Shown in pieces: positions 55,608 through 63,745 of a stretch of DNA of 64,000 nucleotides (the first letter of the stretch is position 1; each line of letters opens with the position of its first letter). The translations under genes were made by a program, and so were the position numbers. The DNA is from Thermodesulfovibrionales bacterium (GTDB taxonomy: Bacteria > Nitrospirota > Thermodesulfovibrionia > Thermodesulfovibrionales > Dissulfurispiraceae). The notes beneath the pieces are model-generated. The model did no database searches, had not been told where the DNA came from, and worked only from the letters and a program-made list of their open reading frames with translations. The stretch is from contig JAGUWD010000004.1 in the NCBI GenBank assembly GCA_020062545.1, positions 1 to 64,000 of the forward strand, read 5' to 3'.

Positions 55608-55973
55608 GTGGGCGAAATAAATATACTCATAATAGACGACGAGCCCCTGATTATAACGTCATTACTGGAGTATTTGTCCGAAAAGGGACATGACGTGGTT
55701 GGCACAAATTCGCCTAATGCTGCTGTTTCTCTGATAAATTTCGATAAATTTGATGTAGTAATTACGGATTTAAAAATGAAACCCTATAGCGGTATCGATA
55801 TAATCAGGAGGCTCAGGAGCGCAGGTTTTGCCGGCAAGATAATTATGGTGTCGGCCTTTTATAAGGAGAATAAAGAGGAAATGGATGCATTGAAAATCGA
55901 TGCCTGTTTTGAAAAACCGTTTTCATTGAAGGATATCCACAAGAAAATAGAAGAATGGGCAGCTCAAAATTAA
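55608..55973 (+). CDS. Stand-alone receiver-domain protein
   Basis: A 121-aa CheY-like receiver with acidic pocket (IIDDEP), phospho-acceptor Asp in VITDLKMKP, and the conserved Lys in FEKPF. No output domain. GTG 55608 sits inside the AGGAGG ribosome site, so initiation may instead occur at the in-frame ATA at 55617; the start is uncertain. May be phosphorylated by the orphan kinase at 46977. Confidence 0.85.
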   Translation: MGEINILIIDDEPLIITSLLEYLSEKGHDVVGTNSPNAAVSLINFDKFDVVITDLKMKPYSGIDIIRRLRSAGFAGKIIMVSAFYKENKEEMDALKIDACFEKPFSLKDIHKKIEEWAAQN

Positions 55974-56575
55974 TTAATTCAGACTTCGAAGGACTCCTTG
56001 CTGAATCTGTAAAGATTCACGGACACCTCTGTCCCGGACAGGTTCTTGGCGTCAAGATGTCTATTTTAGGATTATCCCAAATTGCAATAGAAGATCCTAA
56101 AGGCAAGGACAGAAAAAGCCTGATTGTATTTGTGGAGATGGACAGGTGTGCAACGGATGCTGTGCAGTCTGTTACAGGATGCAGCCTCGGTCACAGGACT
56201 ATGAAATTCATGGACTACGGCAAGATGGCAGCTACATTTGTGAACCTGAAAACTGGCAAAGCTGTGAGGATAATAGCGAAAGAAGAAGCAAGGGATAAGG
56301 CAAAGAAATACTTCCCTGACATTGAGGATAAATACAAGGCACAGCTTGAGGCGTATAAGATAATGCCTGATGAGGAGTTGTTTGAGGTCATGTATGTAAG
56401 GGTGAATATAAAGCCGGAGGATATGCCGGGCAGACCTTTAAAGCGGGTCTCATGCGATATTTGCGGCGAATTCGTGCAGGATATGAGGGATGTTGCAAAA
56501 GACGGCAAGACCTTATGTAAACCGTGCGCTTTGGGAGGATATTACACAATTGAAGACGAGTCTTATGGTAAATAG
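55955..56575 (+). CDS. FmdE-domain protein with zinc ribbon
   Basis: A 206-aa protein. Residues about 18-120 match FmdE (HGHLCPGQVLGVKMSILGL, CATDAVQSVTGCSLGHRT, a CX-metal site), and the C-terminal part has a two-cysteine-pair ribbon (CDICGEF...LCKPC). FmdE-type proteins often sit in molybdenum or tungsten enzyme clusters; the precise function is unproved. It overlaps the receiver gene by 19 bases. Confidence 0.85.
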   Translation: MGSSKLINSDFEGLLAESVKIHGHLCPGQVLGVKMSILGLSQIAIEDPKGKDRKSLIVFVEMDRCATDAVQSVTGCSLGHRTMKFMDYGKMAATFVNLKTGKAVRIIAKEEARDKAKKYFPDIEDKYKAQLEAYKIMPDEELFEVMYVRVNIKPEDMPGRPLKRVSCDICGEFVQDMRDVAKDGKTLCKPCALGGYYTIEDESYGK

Positions 56576-56846
56576 TTATGTAGTCCCTCTGAACGATTTT
56601 ATGCAAGACTACATCGCTAACATTCTGTGTGCGATAGCGAACTCATTCGGTATATCTACGAATAGTGTGACAGTATGCGTGGACGCTGAAGAGTTTCATG
56701 TTTATACCGAAAAAGGAGAGATAGATATTTCAAAAAAAGATTTTGCGAGACAGTTGATAGAAAGTACGGTTAAGGGCATGCTGTCACCGTTAAAAGGGAT
56801 ATTCTGGCTTCAGAAGATTACAATTACTACAAGCACCAAGGAATGA
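56565..56846 (+). CDS. Hypothetical protein in the molybdenum cluster
   Basis: A 93-aa protein from ATG 56565, overlapping the end of the FmdE gene. It begins MVNSYVVPLNDFMQDYIANI and has a predicted beta segment (SVTVCVDAEEFHVYTEKGEIDI) followed by a helix. I recognise no domain. Position between FmdE-like and ModE-like genes suggests a link to molybdenum handling, but only by association. Confidence 0.55.
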   Translation: MVNSYVVPLNDFMQDYIANILCAIANSFGISTNSVTVCVDAEEFHVYTEKGEIDISKKDFARQLIESTVKGMLSPLKGIFWLQKITITTSTKE

Positions 56847-56864
56847 TTTTTTATTATTAACGTT

Positions 56865-57230
56865 ATGCAAAAAAGTCATAGCGATATGGAGATTAAATCA
56901 AAGCTCTGGATAGAAGTTGACGGCGAGCCTGTTTTCGGCAGGGGCAGGAGATTCCTGCTTCATGCCATAGACAGATATGGTTCCATCAATCAAGCCGCAA
57001 AGGAGATAAATATTTCATACAGGAGAGCCTGGAGCTATATAAAAGCAATGGAGGAAAGGCTTGGCATAAAACTGGTTGAGAGGCAGGCAGGGGGCAAAAA
57101 CGGAGGCGGGGCCAATCTTACAGACGATGCCCGTAAATTTCTTAAGCAATATGAACTTATGGAAGATGGCATAAAAGAAATTGTTGATAAAAAATTTAAA
57201 ACTATATTCGGTAAAAATTCTAAGCACTAA
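56865..57230 (+). CDS. ModE-type DNA-binding protein (N-terminal domain only)
   Basis: A 121-aa winged helix protein: KSKLWIEVDGEPVFGRGRRFLLHAID, then helix-turn-helix SINQAAKEINISYRRAWSYIKAMEERLG, then VERQAGGKNGGGANLTDDAR. This matches the DNA-binding domain of ModE, without the molybdate-binding Mop domains, so it may sense molybdate in another way or bind constitutively. The stop lies in a 7-base repeat block. Confidence 0.87.
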   Translation: MQKSHSDMEIKSKLWIEVDGEPVFGRGRRFLLHAIDRYGSINQAAKEINISYRRAWSYIKAMEERLGIKLVERQAGGKNGGGANLTDDARKFLKQYELMEDGIKEIVDKKFKTIFGKNSKH

Positions 57231-57293
57231 ATTCTAAAAGCAGGGTTTTGAGTTTGTTTAGGATTTAGGTATTAGGATTTCGAATTTGAAATA
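57215..57293. repeat. Degenerate 7-base repeat block before the MoeA-like gene
   Basis: AATTCTA, AGCACTA, AATTCTA on the left face TTAGGAT, TTAGGTA, TTAGGAT, TTCGAAT, TTGAAAT on the right. The stop codon of the ModE-like gene is in the left part. The arms are near reverse complements (TAGAATT / AATTCTA type). Confidence 0.65.
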
Positions 57294-57304
57294 GGAGGAT
57301 AATT

Positions 57305-58438
57305 ATGTGTGACATTCAGGGTTCTGATACGAGGAACAGGATCGGTGTTAAAACAATCCCGTTGGAGGAAGCTGTGGGTATGGTTCTTGCCCATGATATT
57401 ACCGAGATAAAGCAGGATGACTTTAAAGGCAGGGCATTCAAAAAAGGGCATATTGTCAGGGAAGAAGATATAAGCCATCTCCAGAGACTCGGAAAAGAAA
57501 ATCTGTTTGTTTTAAATATTGCAGATGACGAGATGCACGAAGACGACGCCGCATGTGCACTTGCCAATGCCTTAATGGGTGAAGGCGTGAGAATGGAAGG
57601 AGAACCGAAAGAGGGGAAGATAAATATAATTGCGGACAGGGATGGCCTTCTGAGGATAAATAAGAATGCCCTTACTCAATTCAATACGCTCGGTGATGTA
57701 ATGTGCGCAACACTGCACAGCAATACCGTGGTCAAAAAAGGTCAGCTTGTCGCAGGCACAAGGGCAATTCCGCTGGTAGTTAAAAAGGCGATAGTACAGA
57801 AGGCTGTTGGAATTGGAGAAGAAGCGCGGAAGAACAGAGGTGCAGAAAATCGTAATGGTGGAATAATCGAAGTTAAAGAATTGAGAAAACCGAAGGCCGG
57901 AGTGGTCATCACAGGCAACGAGGTTTATTATGGAAGGATAAAGGATGCATTTGCTCCTATAATCAGGAAGAAGATCGAGACATTTGATGGAGAGATTGTC
58001 GGTATATACTATGCGCCTGATAATGAAGAATTCATAGAGGCAAGGCTCAGAGAGCTCATAGACGCCGGTGCAGATTTGCTTATTACAACAGGAGGCATGT
58101 CTGTCGACCCTGATGATGTTACAAGGTTTGCGATAAGGAACCTCGGAGCGACAGATATTACATACGGCTCTGCAGTGCTTCCCGGAGCGATGTTTTTAGT
58201 GGTATACATTAGTGCGACAGTGCGGCAGAGCGACAGTGCGACAGACACTTCACCCATTCCTGTTTTAGGTATTCCTGCCTGCGGAATGTATCATAAGACA
58301 ACCATATTTGATTTAGTTCTTCCGAGGGTGCTTGCAGGAGAAAAAATCGGCAGACATGAGCTTGCAGAACTCGGACATGGAGGATTATGTCTCAATTGCA
58401 AGGAATGCAGATACCCTGTGTGTCCTTTTGGGAAGTAA
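57305..58438 (+). CDS. MoeA-like molybdopterin-binding protein
   Basis: A 377-aa protein related to molybdopterin molybdenumtransferase. The N-terminal part has LEEAVGMVLAHDITEI, and the molybdopterin-binding segment reads VVITGNEVYYGRI and LLITTGGMSVDPDD; the usual MoeA subdomain order is changed. The C-terminus has CLNCKECRYPVC, four cysteines. Residues about 303-314 come from an 8-base repeat. It would insert Mo in ArrA cofactor, as inferred from position. Confidence 0.85.
   Translation: MCDIQGSDTRNRIGVKTIPLEEAVGMVLAHDITEIKQDDFKGRAFKKGHIVREEDISHLQRLGKENLFVLNIADDEMHEDDAACALANALMGEGVRMEGEPKEGKINIIADRDGLLRINKNALTQFNTLGDVMCATLHSNTVVKKGQLVAGTRAIPLVVKKAIVQKAVGIGEEARKNRGAENRNGGIIEVKELRKPKAGVVITGNEVYYGRIKDAFAPIIRKKIETFDGEIVGIYYAPDNEEFIEARLRELIDAGADLLITTGGMSVDPDDVTRFAIRNLGATDITYGSAVLPGAMFLVVYISATVRQSDSATDTSPIPVLGIPACGMYHKTTIFDLVLPRVLAGEKIGRHELAELGHGGLCLNCKECRYPVCPFGK
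58210..58248. repeat. Degenerate 8-base repeat block inside the MoeA-like gene
   Basis: AGTGCGAC, AGTGCGGC, AGAGCGAC, AGTGCGAC, AGAC in frame (SATVRQSDSATDT), near the C-terminal domain. Same AGAGCGAC family as in carA and pyrC. Confidence 0.75.
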
Positions 58439-58509
58439 GGCAATTGAGTGTGGAGTTTTGGAGTATTGTTATTTGACAGAAAGAGGTGTTTTTGCTATTC
58501 TCATACACG

Positions 58510-59370
58510 ATGAAGAAGAGTCACAGAACAGCAGAGCAGCAGTTATATGGAAATAAATTATTCTTTAAAAACTACTGCTCTACTGCGCTGCTGCTCTACT
58601 GCTCTACTGCTCTATTTATGTTGCTCTGCTGCGCCACTTCTTATGCCTTTGATGTAAAGGGTTTGCAGCCCCTTCCACCCTATGGAGTATTTTCCACGTT
58701 CAGTGCAGAGAGCCTGAAACAAAATAAGGTAGGATTTGGATTAAGCGTTGAAAAATCCTATGATCCCAATTTTTACCGCACTGTTTTTAATCTCGCATAT
58801 GGAATTCATGACAAATTCGAAATGAACATAACACTTCCATATGTGGCAGAGTGGGAAAACAGGGTTGATGGTTTTGAGGATGTGAGTCTGGGAGTTAAAC
58901 ACAGAGTTATAGACGAAGGGAAATACTGGCCTGCTGCTGCTTATATATTAACTGTATCACCTCCATCCGGCAAGGATGAGTTCACTACCGAAGGCAGGGT
59001 TGGAGGAGGCTTGTTACTGACAAAAAAGGTTGGACCTTTTAAGGGTCATTTTAACGCCTTTTATTCAAAACCTGATAAAAAAGAAGAATTAAAAGACGAA
59101 TATGCCGTTAACCTCGGCGCAGAACTGGCTGTAACACATGACTCAAAGGTGCTTGTCGAGGTCGTTGGAAGAAAAAACCATTTTAAAAATAAGATAGACA
59201 TGCTGGAATGGAGACTCGGATACAGGATTGCAACCACTGATTATATGTATACCACTATCGGAGCCGGTTTCGATATAAAAAACAGAACCCCCGACTACAG
59301 GCTGATGTTTTCTGTAAGTGTAATCCTGCCTCCGGAAAAGAAAAGAATCCAGAGAATATACGAAGAGTAG
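58510..59370 (+). CDS. Outer-membrane beta-barrel protein
   Basis: A 286-aa protein. The signal segment (NYCSTALLLYCSTALFMLLC) is followed by a cut site near ATSYA. Alternating strands follow, ending in the aromatic pattern of an outer membrane barrel (LMFSVSVILP before a charged tail). No specific family is recognised; it resembles the transporter/MetA-pathway barrel group. The signal peptide coincides with an 8-base repeat block, so the repeat supplies the hydrophobic core. ATG at 58510 is preferred over an upstream start. Confidence 0.7.
   Translation: MKKSHRTAEQQLYGNKLFFKNYCSTALLLYCSTALFMLLCCATSYAFDVKGLQPLPPYGVFSTFSAESLKQNKVGFGLSVEKSYDPNFYRTVFNLAYGIHDKFEMNITLPYVAEWENRVDGFEDVSLGVKHRVIDEGKYWPAAAYILTVSPPSGKDEFTTEGRVGGGLLLTKKVGPFKGHFNAFYSKPDKKEELKDEYAVNLGAELAVTHDSKVLVEVVGRKNHFKNKIDMLEWRLGYRIATTDYMYTTIGAGFDIKNRTPDYRLMFSVSVILPPEKKRIQRIYEE
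58525..58613. repeat. 8-base repeat element encoding a signal peptide
   Basis: Left units AGCAGAGC, AGCAGTTA face right units ACTGCTCT, ACTGCGCT, ACTGCTCT, ACTGCTCT. The core between them (58547-58575) begins ATGGAAATAAATTATTC and matches 63127-63167 on the other strand at about 37 of 41 positions. Confidence 0.8.
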
Positions 59371-59390
59371 TTTATGTTATAATAAAACGC

Positions 59391-59669
59391 ATGTTTGATT
59401 TAGGCATACAGGAACTTATAGTAATTTTTATTGTTGCCCTTCTTGTCTTTGGCCCCAAGAGATTGCCGGAACTTGGCAGAACCCTCGGAAAGGGGATTGC
59501 CGAGCTCAAAAGGGCAATGCATGGCGTTAAGGAACAGATGGATGCGGAACTTCACGATATAAAACAGCCTGTATCGTTGGAGACAGATGTTTATAAGTCA
59601 GAACAAAAAACAGAAAATGAAAAAACAGATGTGGCAGAAACCGAAAAAAAGGCTGAAGGGGTAGGGTAA
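59391..59669 (+). CDS. tatA: Twin-arginine translocase subunit TatA/TatB
   Basis: A 92-aa membrane protein: N-terminal helix MFDLGIQELIVIFIVALLVFGPKRLPELGR, hinge FGPKRLPEL and amphipathic KGIAELKRAMHGV, then a charged tail. The Tat pore or receptor needed for export of ArrA. Distinguishing TatA from TatB by sequence alone is uncertain; the residue after the hinge favours neither. It ends one base before tatC. Confidence 0.9.
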   Translation: MFDLGIQELIVIFIVALLVFGPKRLPELGRTLGKGIAELKRAMHGVKEQMDAELHDIKQPVSLETDVYKSEQKTENEKTDVAETEKKAEGVG

Positions 59670-60461
59670 ATGGAAGATGGAAAAATGCCCCTCACAGAAC
59701 ACCTCGGCGAACTCAGAAAGAGGATAACAATAACCTTAGTCGCCTTACTTATCACTTTTACAGTTTCATTCAGTTATTCAGAAGAGATTTTTAAATTCAT
59801 AATGTTTCCCCTGCGATACAATCTGGACTTTTCTGTAAAAAATATGTATGTGCATTTCGTCCAGCAGGACAAGCTCCAGAACACAAAACTCGTATTCCTT
59901 GCACCTGCTGAGGCGTTCTGGATGAATCTCAAGGTCGCCTTCGTTGCGGGTCTTATGTTATCCCTGCCTGTAATGTTTCACCAGTTATGGAAATTTATTT
60001 CTCCCGGACTTCTGCCAAAGGAAAAGAAATATATATTTCCTTTTATCTTTTCGGCAACCACGCTTTTTCTTTTTGGCGCTGCATTCTGTTTTTTCATAGT
60101 ACTTCCTTTTGCCATGGGATTCCTTCTCACTTACAAGGTTGGTGATTTTTTAATGCCTATGCTTTCTGTGGGGCAGTATGTGGATTTCTGCCTCAAGTTT
60201 ATTCTTGCCTTCGGCGCAATATTTGAGCTCCCGATATTTATCATATTCCTCACAAAAATGGGGATTGTAACTCCCAGAACCCTTGCTAAAAACAGGAAAT
60301 ATGCTGTTTTGATAGCATTTATACTTGCCGCAATCTTAACGCCAACACCTGATGCATTTAACCAGACATTGATGGCTGTTCCCATAATACTTCTTTATGA
60401 GATTGGCATCTGGATCTCGCCGTTGTTTGTGAAAAAAGAGGCAAAAACAGAAGGCGATTGA
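59670..60461 (+). CDS. tatC: Twin-arginine translocase subunit TatC
   Basis: A 263-aa protein with six predicted membrane helices. MPLTEHLGELRKRI at the N-terminus contains the conserved signal-recognition EHL-ELR segment, and APAEAFWMNLKVA and ILTPTPDAFNQTLMAVP follow. With tatA it forms the dedicated export route next to the Tat-dependent reductase genes. Confidence 0.95.
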   Translation: MEDGKMPLTEHLGELRKRITITLVALLITFTVSFSYSEEIFKFIMFPLRYNLDFSVKNMYVHFVQQDKLQNTKLVFLAPAEAFWMNLKVAFVAGLMLSLPVMFHQLWKFISPGLLPKEKKYIFPFIFSATTLFLFGAAFCFFIVLPFAMGFLLTYKVGDFLMPMLSVGQYVDFCLKFILAFGAIFELPIFIIFLTKMGIVTPRTLAKNRKYAVLIAFILAAILTPTPDAFNQTLMAVPIILLYEIGIWISPLFVKKEAKTEGD

Positions 60462-60476
60462 TTCGAATGCAAGCAA

Positions 60477-60755
60477 ATGGCAGAGCAGAATAAAAGGAAT
60501 TTCAGGGCCATAGTTTCGGATATATCAGAGGGGTTTGTTGCTGTAAATCCAATTTATTTGAAACCCTTTGATGAAAATGCCCTTAAAACCCTTTGCAGGG
60601 CTATAGAGCGCAAACAGATCGAGATCAGGTCAGAGCCTTTCCCTTATGACGATATCTATTTAATAAGGAAAAGGAACATAAGACTCCAGAGGCTTTATTC
60701 AGCCTTGATGGTAATAAAAAACTTTGCACGCGAAAAGCGCTATAGGGTCTATTGA
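60477..60755 (+). CDS. Hypothetical protein after tatC
   Basis: A 92-aa basic protein beginning MAEQNKRNFRAIVSDISEGF. No domain recognised. The ATG follows tatC by 15 bases and has a weak ribosome site. Its stop lies at the left edge of a 7-base repeat block. Real but function unknown. Confidence 0.5.
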   Translation: MAEQNKRNFRAIVSDISEGFVAVNPIYLKPFDENALKTLCRAIERKQIEIRSEPFPYDDIYLIRKRNIRLQRLYSALMVIKNFAREKRYRVY

Positions 60756-60844
60756 GTTCATAGAGTTTCTTGGGTTTAGAGTTTATAGAGTTAAAAATAC
60801 AATAAACTTTATGAACTCAACGAACCCGGCAAACACAATAAACT
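60753..60844. repeat. Inverted degenerate 7-base repeat between 60477 gene and ychF
   Basis: Left units GAGTTCA, TAGAGTT, TCTTGGG, TTTAGAG, TTTATAG, AGTTAAA face right units AATAAAC, TTTATGA, ACTCAAC, GAACCCG. The stop codon of the preceding gene is at the left edge. Confidence 0.7.
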
Positions 60845-60859
60845 TGATTCGGAGGAAAT

Positions 60860-61957
60860 GTGAAATTAGCTATCATCGGACTTTCCAATTCAGGCAAAAC
60901 CACTGTTTTTAACGCCCTTACAGGACAGAACCTTGAAACAACCATTTATCCCACTGTAAGCGGAGAGCCTAACTACGGTGTTGTAAAGGTACCTGATTAC
61001 AGGATCGATAAACTTGCTGAAATATATAAACCCAAAAAAATTACTTATGCAACAGTTGAATACATAGATTACATAGGACTTACGAAGGGAGACATTGCTC
61101 AGAACAGGAAGGTTTTTGACTTGATAAAGGATGCCGATGCCATTGTCCATGTGGTAAGGGCATTTGAGGACGATTCGGTCTCCCATCCCATGAACGAGAT
61201 TAATCCTCTGAGGGATATCGAGACATTGGAGCTTGAGCTGATATTCGGGGATATAGAGCTTGTCGAAAAAAGGCTTGCAAGAATGGAGGAAAGCGCAAAG
61301 AAAGGGAAAAAGCCGAATGAGGCAGAAAAGAAGCTGCTCCTTAAATGTAAGGATGCCCTTGAAAAAGAAGTTCCTCTCAGGAATGTGAGTTTTGACGACG
61401 AAGAACAGAAGGCCATGAAGCACCTCCAGTTTGTCTCCACAAAGCCTGAAGTAGTAGTTATAAATATAGGAGAAGGAGACTTAAATACCGATAAGGCATT
61501 AAACCTCCAGAATAACGCTGAAAGATATTTTGCAGACAAAGGTATTTCGGAAACAACAAAGGTCGTAACACTCTGCGGGAAGATAGAGATGGAAATTGCA
61601 CAATTAAATCCAGATGAGGCAATGGCATTTCTCGATGACCTTGGAATACAGGAGCCAGCCCTGAATAGATTAATACATGTGAGTTATGATCTTCTCGGTC
61701 TTATCTCTTTTCTTACAGCAGGTGAAGATGAGGTCAGGGCATGGACTATTAAAAAAGGCACCAACGCACAGCAAGCCGCAGGCAAGATACATTCGGACAT
61801 TGAAAGGGGATTTATCAGGGCAGAAGTTGTGGGCTACGATGATTTCATTTCATCTAAAAGCATGTCTGCTGCAAGGGATAAGGGGCTATTGAGGCTTGAA
61901 GGAAAGACCTACGAGGTAAAGGATGGCGATATAATCAATTTCAGGTTTAATGTGTGA
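60860..61957 (+). CDS. ychF: Ribosome-associated ATPase YchF/OLA1
   Basis: A 365-aa TRAFAC-class protein. The P-loop reads GLSNSGKTTVFN (commonly GLPNVGKST), followed by YPTVSGEPNYG and a C-terminal TGS domain (AGEDEVRAWTIKKGTNAQQAAGKIHSDIERGFIRAEV). YchF prefers ATP; it may bind ribosomes and be redox-regulated. GTG start behind GGAGG. No obvious link to the respiratory cluster. Confidence 0.94.
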   Translation: MKLAIIGLSNSGKTTVFNALTGQNLETTIYPTVSGEPNYGVVKVPDYRIDKLAEIYKPKKITYATVEYIDYIGLTKGDIAQNRKVFDLIKDADAIVHVVRAFEDDSVSHPMNEINPLRDIETLELELIFGDIELVEKRLARMEESAKKGKKPNEAEKKLLLKCKDALEKEVPLRNVSFDDEEQKAMKHLQFVSTKPEVVVINIGEGDLNTDKALNLQNNAERYFADKGISETTKVVTLCGKIEMEIAQLNPDEAMAFLDDLGIQEPALNRLIHVSYDLLGLISFLTAGEDEVRAWTIKKGTNAQQAAGKIHSDIERGFIRAEVVGYDDFISSKSMSAARDKGLLRLEGKTYEVKDGDIINFRFNV

Positions 61958-61964
61958 GAAGAAT

Positions 61965-62993
61965 CTATATGGTCGAAAAAATCCTCTCAATCTCCTGCCT
62001 TTCCTGAGTGGTGGACATAAAGATCAATGCATTTTGGGGTTTTATAACATAATCATCCGGCGGATTAAAAATCCAATCGTCTTTTGTCCTGACAGCCAGC
62101 AGAAGCACGTTTGGATATCTCTTTAACTGTAAATCGGCAACGGTCTTTCCGACAAATGGTTCGGGCACCGTAATTTCTTCTACTCTCAGGTTTTTCTCCT
62201 TATCACGGAGCATTATATCTAAAAATGAGACAACCGTTGGTCTTATCATCTCGGATGCCATCCTGAGACCGCCTATGAATGTGGGAGATACCACTGCATC
62301 TGCGCCTGCTTTTTTCATCTTTTCCATATTTTTCAGATCATGGCAGCGGGCAACAACCCTGATATTGGGGTTTAATTGTTTCGCGGTCAGGCTTATGACG
62401 AGATTCTGGTTGTCATCGCCCGATACCGCAAACAACCCTTTTGCCTCCATAATCCCAGCCTTAAGCAGCGTGTCGCTGTCTGTAGCATCGCCTTCTATGT
62501 AAACCCTTTCATGGAACATTTCAAGAATCTTTTCTATCTTCTTCCTGTCTATATCTACTATTACATGAGGTCTTTTAGTATCGTAAAGCTCGCTGACAAT
62601 GTGAAATCCTACGCCTTCGATGCCACAGACGATGTAGTGATCTTTGAATTTCTTGATTATCTTTTCCATCTTCCTCCTCCGAAAGGTTTCGTTAAGTTCT
62701 CCTTCAACTATAAATGCGGTAAAGTTTGAAAGGATATAGGTTAGCGTGCCTATTCCAAAGAGGGCTATGAATATTGTAAATACCCTCCCAGAAGGATTGC
62801 CTGACATGTCTATTATTTCGCCGTATCCGATTGTTGCAATGGTAATTACGGTCATGTAAAGGCAATCAAGGACAGAATACTGCCCTTTTCCGATAAACCA
62901 GTAGCCAGTTGTTCCGATGATTAAAACGGATATCAGGGACAGTCCGGCCCAAATAAACCTTTTATAAATCTGCGATGATATGTTATCTGACAT
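61965..62993 (-). CDS. Potassium channel with RCK (TrkA) domains
   Basis: A 342-aa channel. Two membrane helices flank the pore loop TIGYGEIID (selectivity filter TIGYG) and are followed by an RCK/TrkA-N domain (YIVCGIEGVGFHIVSEL, VVARCHDLKN) and a TrkA-C domain (VPEPFVGKTVADLQL). Two-helix plus RCK arrangement matches MthK/KCh-type channels. Convergent with ychF. Confidence 0.9.
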   Translation of the reverse strand: MSDNISSQIYKRFIWAGLSLISVLIIGTTGYWFIGKGQYSVLDCLYMTVITIATIGYGEIIDMSGNPSGRVFTIFIALFGIGTLTYILSNFTAFIVEGELNETFRRRKMEKIIKKFKDHYIVCGIEGVGFHIVSELYDTKRPHVIVDIDRKKIEKILEMFHERVYIEGDATDSDTLLKAGIMEAKGLFAVSGDDNQNLVISLTAKQLNPNIRVVARCHDLKNMEKMKKAGADAVVSPTFIGGLRMASEMIRPTVVSFLDIMLRDKEKNLRVEEITVPEPFVGKTVADLQLKRYPNVLLLAVRTKDDWIFNPPDDYVIKPQNALIFMSTTQERQEIERIFSTI

Positions 62994-63126
62994 GATTGCT
63001 ACCTGTTATTCTTAATATAACCTTTAAAGAAAAAACTTACAATTACTTACCAATAACTCTGTATTTTCGTATCTTTATGCGGGCTATAATTCCGAGGATT
63101 TAAAGAGGATAAGGGCTCGATATTAG

Positions 63127-63167
63127 AGCAGTAGCGCAGTAGTTCTTAAGGAATAATTTATTTCCAT
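63127..63167. repeat. Copy of the 58547 repeat core, with AGCAGT units
   Basis: The reverse complement begins ATGGAAATAAATTATTCC and agrees with 58547-58587 at about 37 of 41 positions. It abuts the 5' end of the histidine-kinase fragment. The AGCAGT units (AGCAGTAG, CGCAGTAG) match the octads of the outer-membrane-protein copy. Confidence 0.75.
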
Positions 63168-63169
63168 TC

Positions 63170-63573
63170 AAGAAAACCTCTGGCCTGTTGAAGTTGACGA
63201 AGTGCAATTGAGGCAGGTAATCCACCACTTAAGCATTAATGCCCAGGAGGCCATGCCGAAGGGCGGTAATGTTGAAATCAGGGCTGAAAATGTTACCGTC
63301 GGTTCTGAAGACGGTCTTCCTGTAAAAGAAGGCAGATATGTAAAAATATCCGTAAAAGATCATGGCATTAGCATTCCGAAGGAAAACCTGAAAAAGATAT
63401 TTGACCCATACTTCACAACAAAACAAATGGACAGTCAAAAAGGTAAAGGACTTGGTCTTGCTGTCTGTTACTTCATAATAAAGAAGCACGATGGATATAT
63501 TGATGTGGAATCGGAAATCGGAAAGGGATCGGTCTTCTCTGTATACATTCCTTCCGCTGGGAAGGAGATGTAA
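63170..63573 (+). pseudogene. C-terminal fragment of a sensor histidine kinase
   Basis: The HATPase part only: QENLWPVEVDEVQLRQVIHHL, NAQEAMPKGG, KDHGISIP, DPYFTTK and KGLGLAVCYF. The N-terminal sensor and HisKA His region are missing, and the remnant begins right after the repeat at 63127. The methionine at 63202 would give a 123-aa protein. The fragment is probably a deletion remnant. Confidence 0.75.
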
Positions 63574-63610
63574 TTTATAACGTGTTTATTTATCCATTAA
63601 AATATTTTAA

Positions 63611-63639
63611 TTGCCTTACTGTTTTTGATTGTGTTATAA
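63611..63639 (+). promoter_or_regulatory. Promoter of the fluoride-responsive crcB unit
   Basis: TTGCCT at 63611-63616 and TTATAA at 63634-63639 are separated by 17 bases, ahead of the riboswitch. Confidence 0.55.
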
Positions 63640-63653
63640 CAATTAAAAATTAA

Positions 63654-63745
63654 AAAGGCGATGGGGTTCGCCATAACCGCTTTCGGTTCCGAAGCTGATA
63701 ACTCCTACTCTCGGTTAAAAAATTTAAGAGGGTAGGAGTTTTTTA
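63654..63745 (+). promoter_or_regulatory. Fluoride (crcB) riboswitch with terminator
   Basis: GGCGATGGGGTTCGCC, AACCGC and CTGATAACTCCTAC give the fluoride aptamer consensus. ACTCCTAC at the 3' end pairs with GTAGGAGT at 63733-63740, followed by TTTTTT, so aptamer and terminator compete. The terminator stem also holds the ribosome site AGGAG before the ATG at 63746, so control may be both transcriptional and translational. Confidence 0.93.

Noticed and set aside
58332-58556. A 74-residue frame overlapping the end of the MoeA-like gene
   Set aside because: It lies in another frame of a clearly coding region and has no recognisable protein features.
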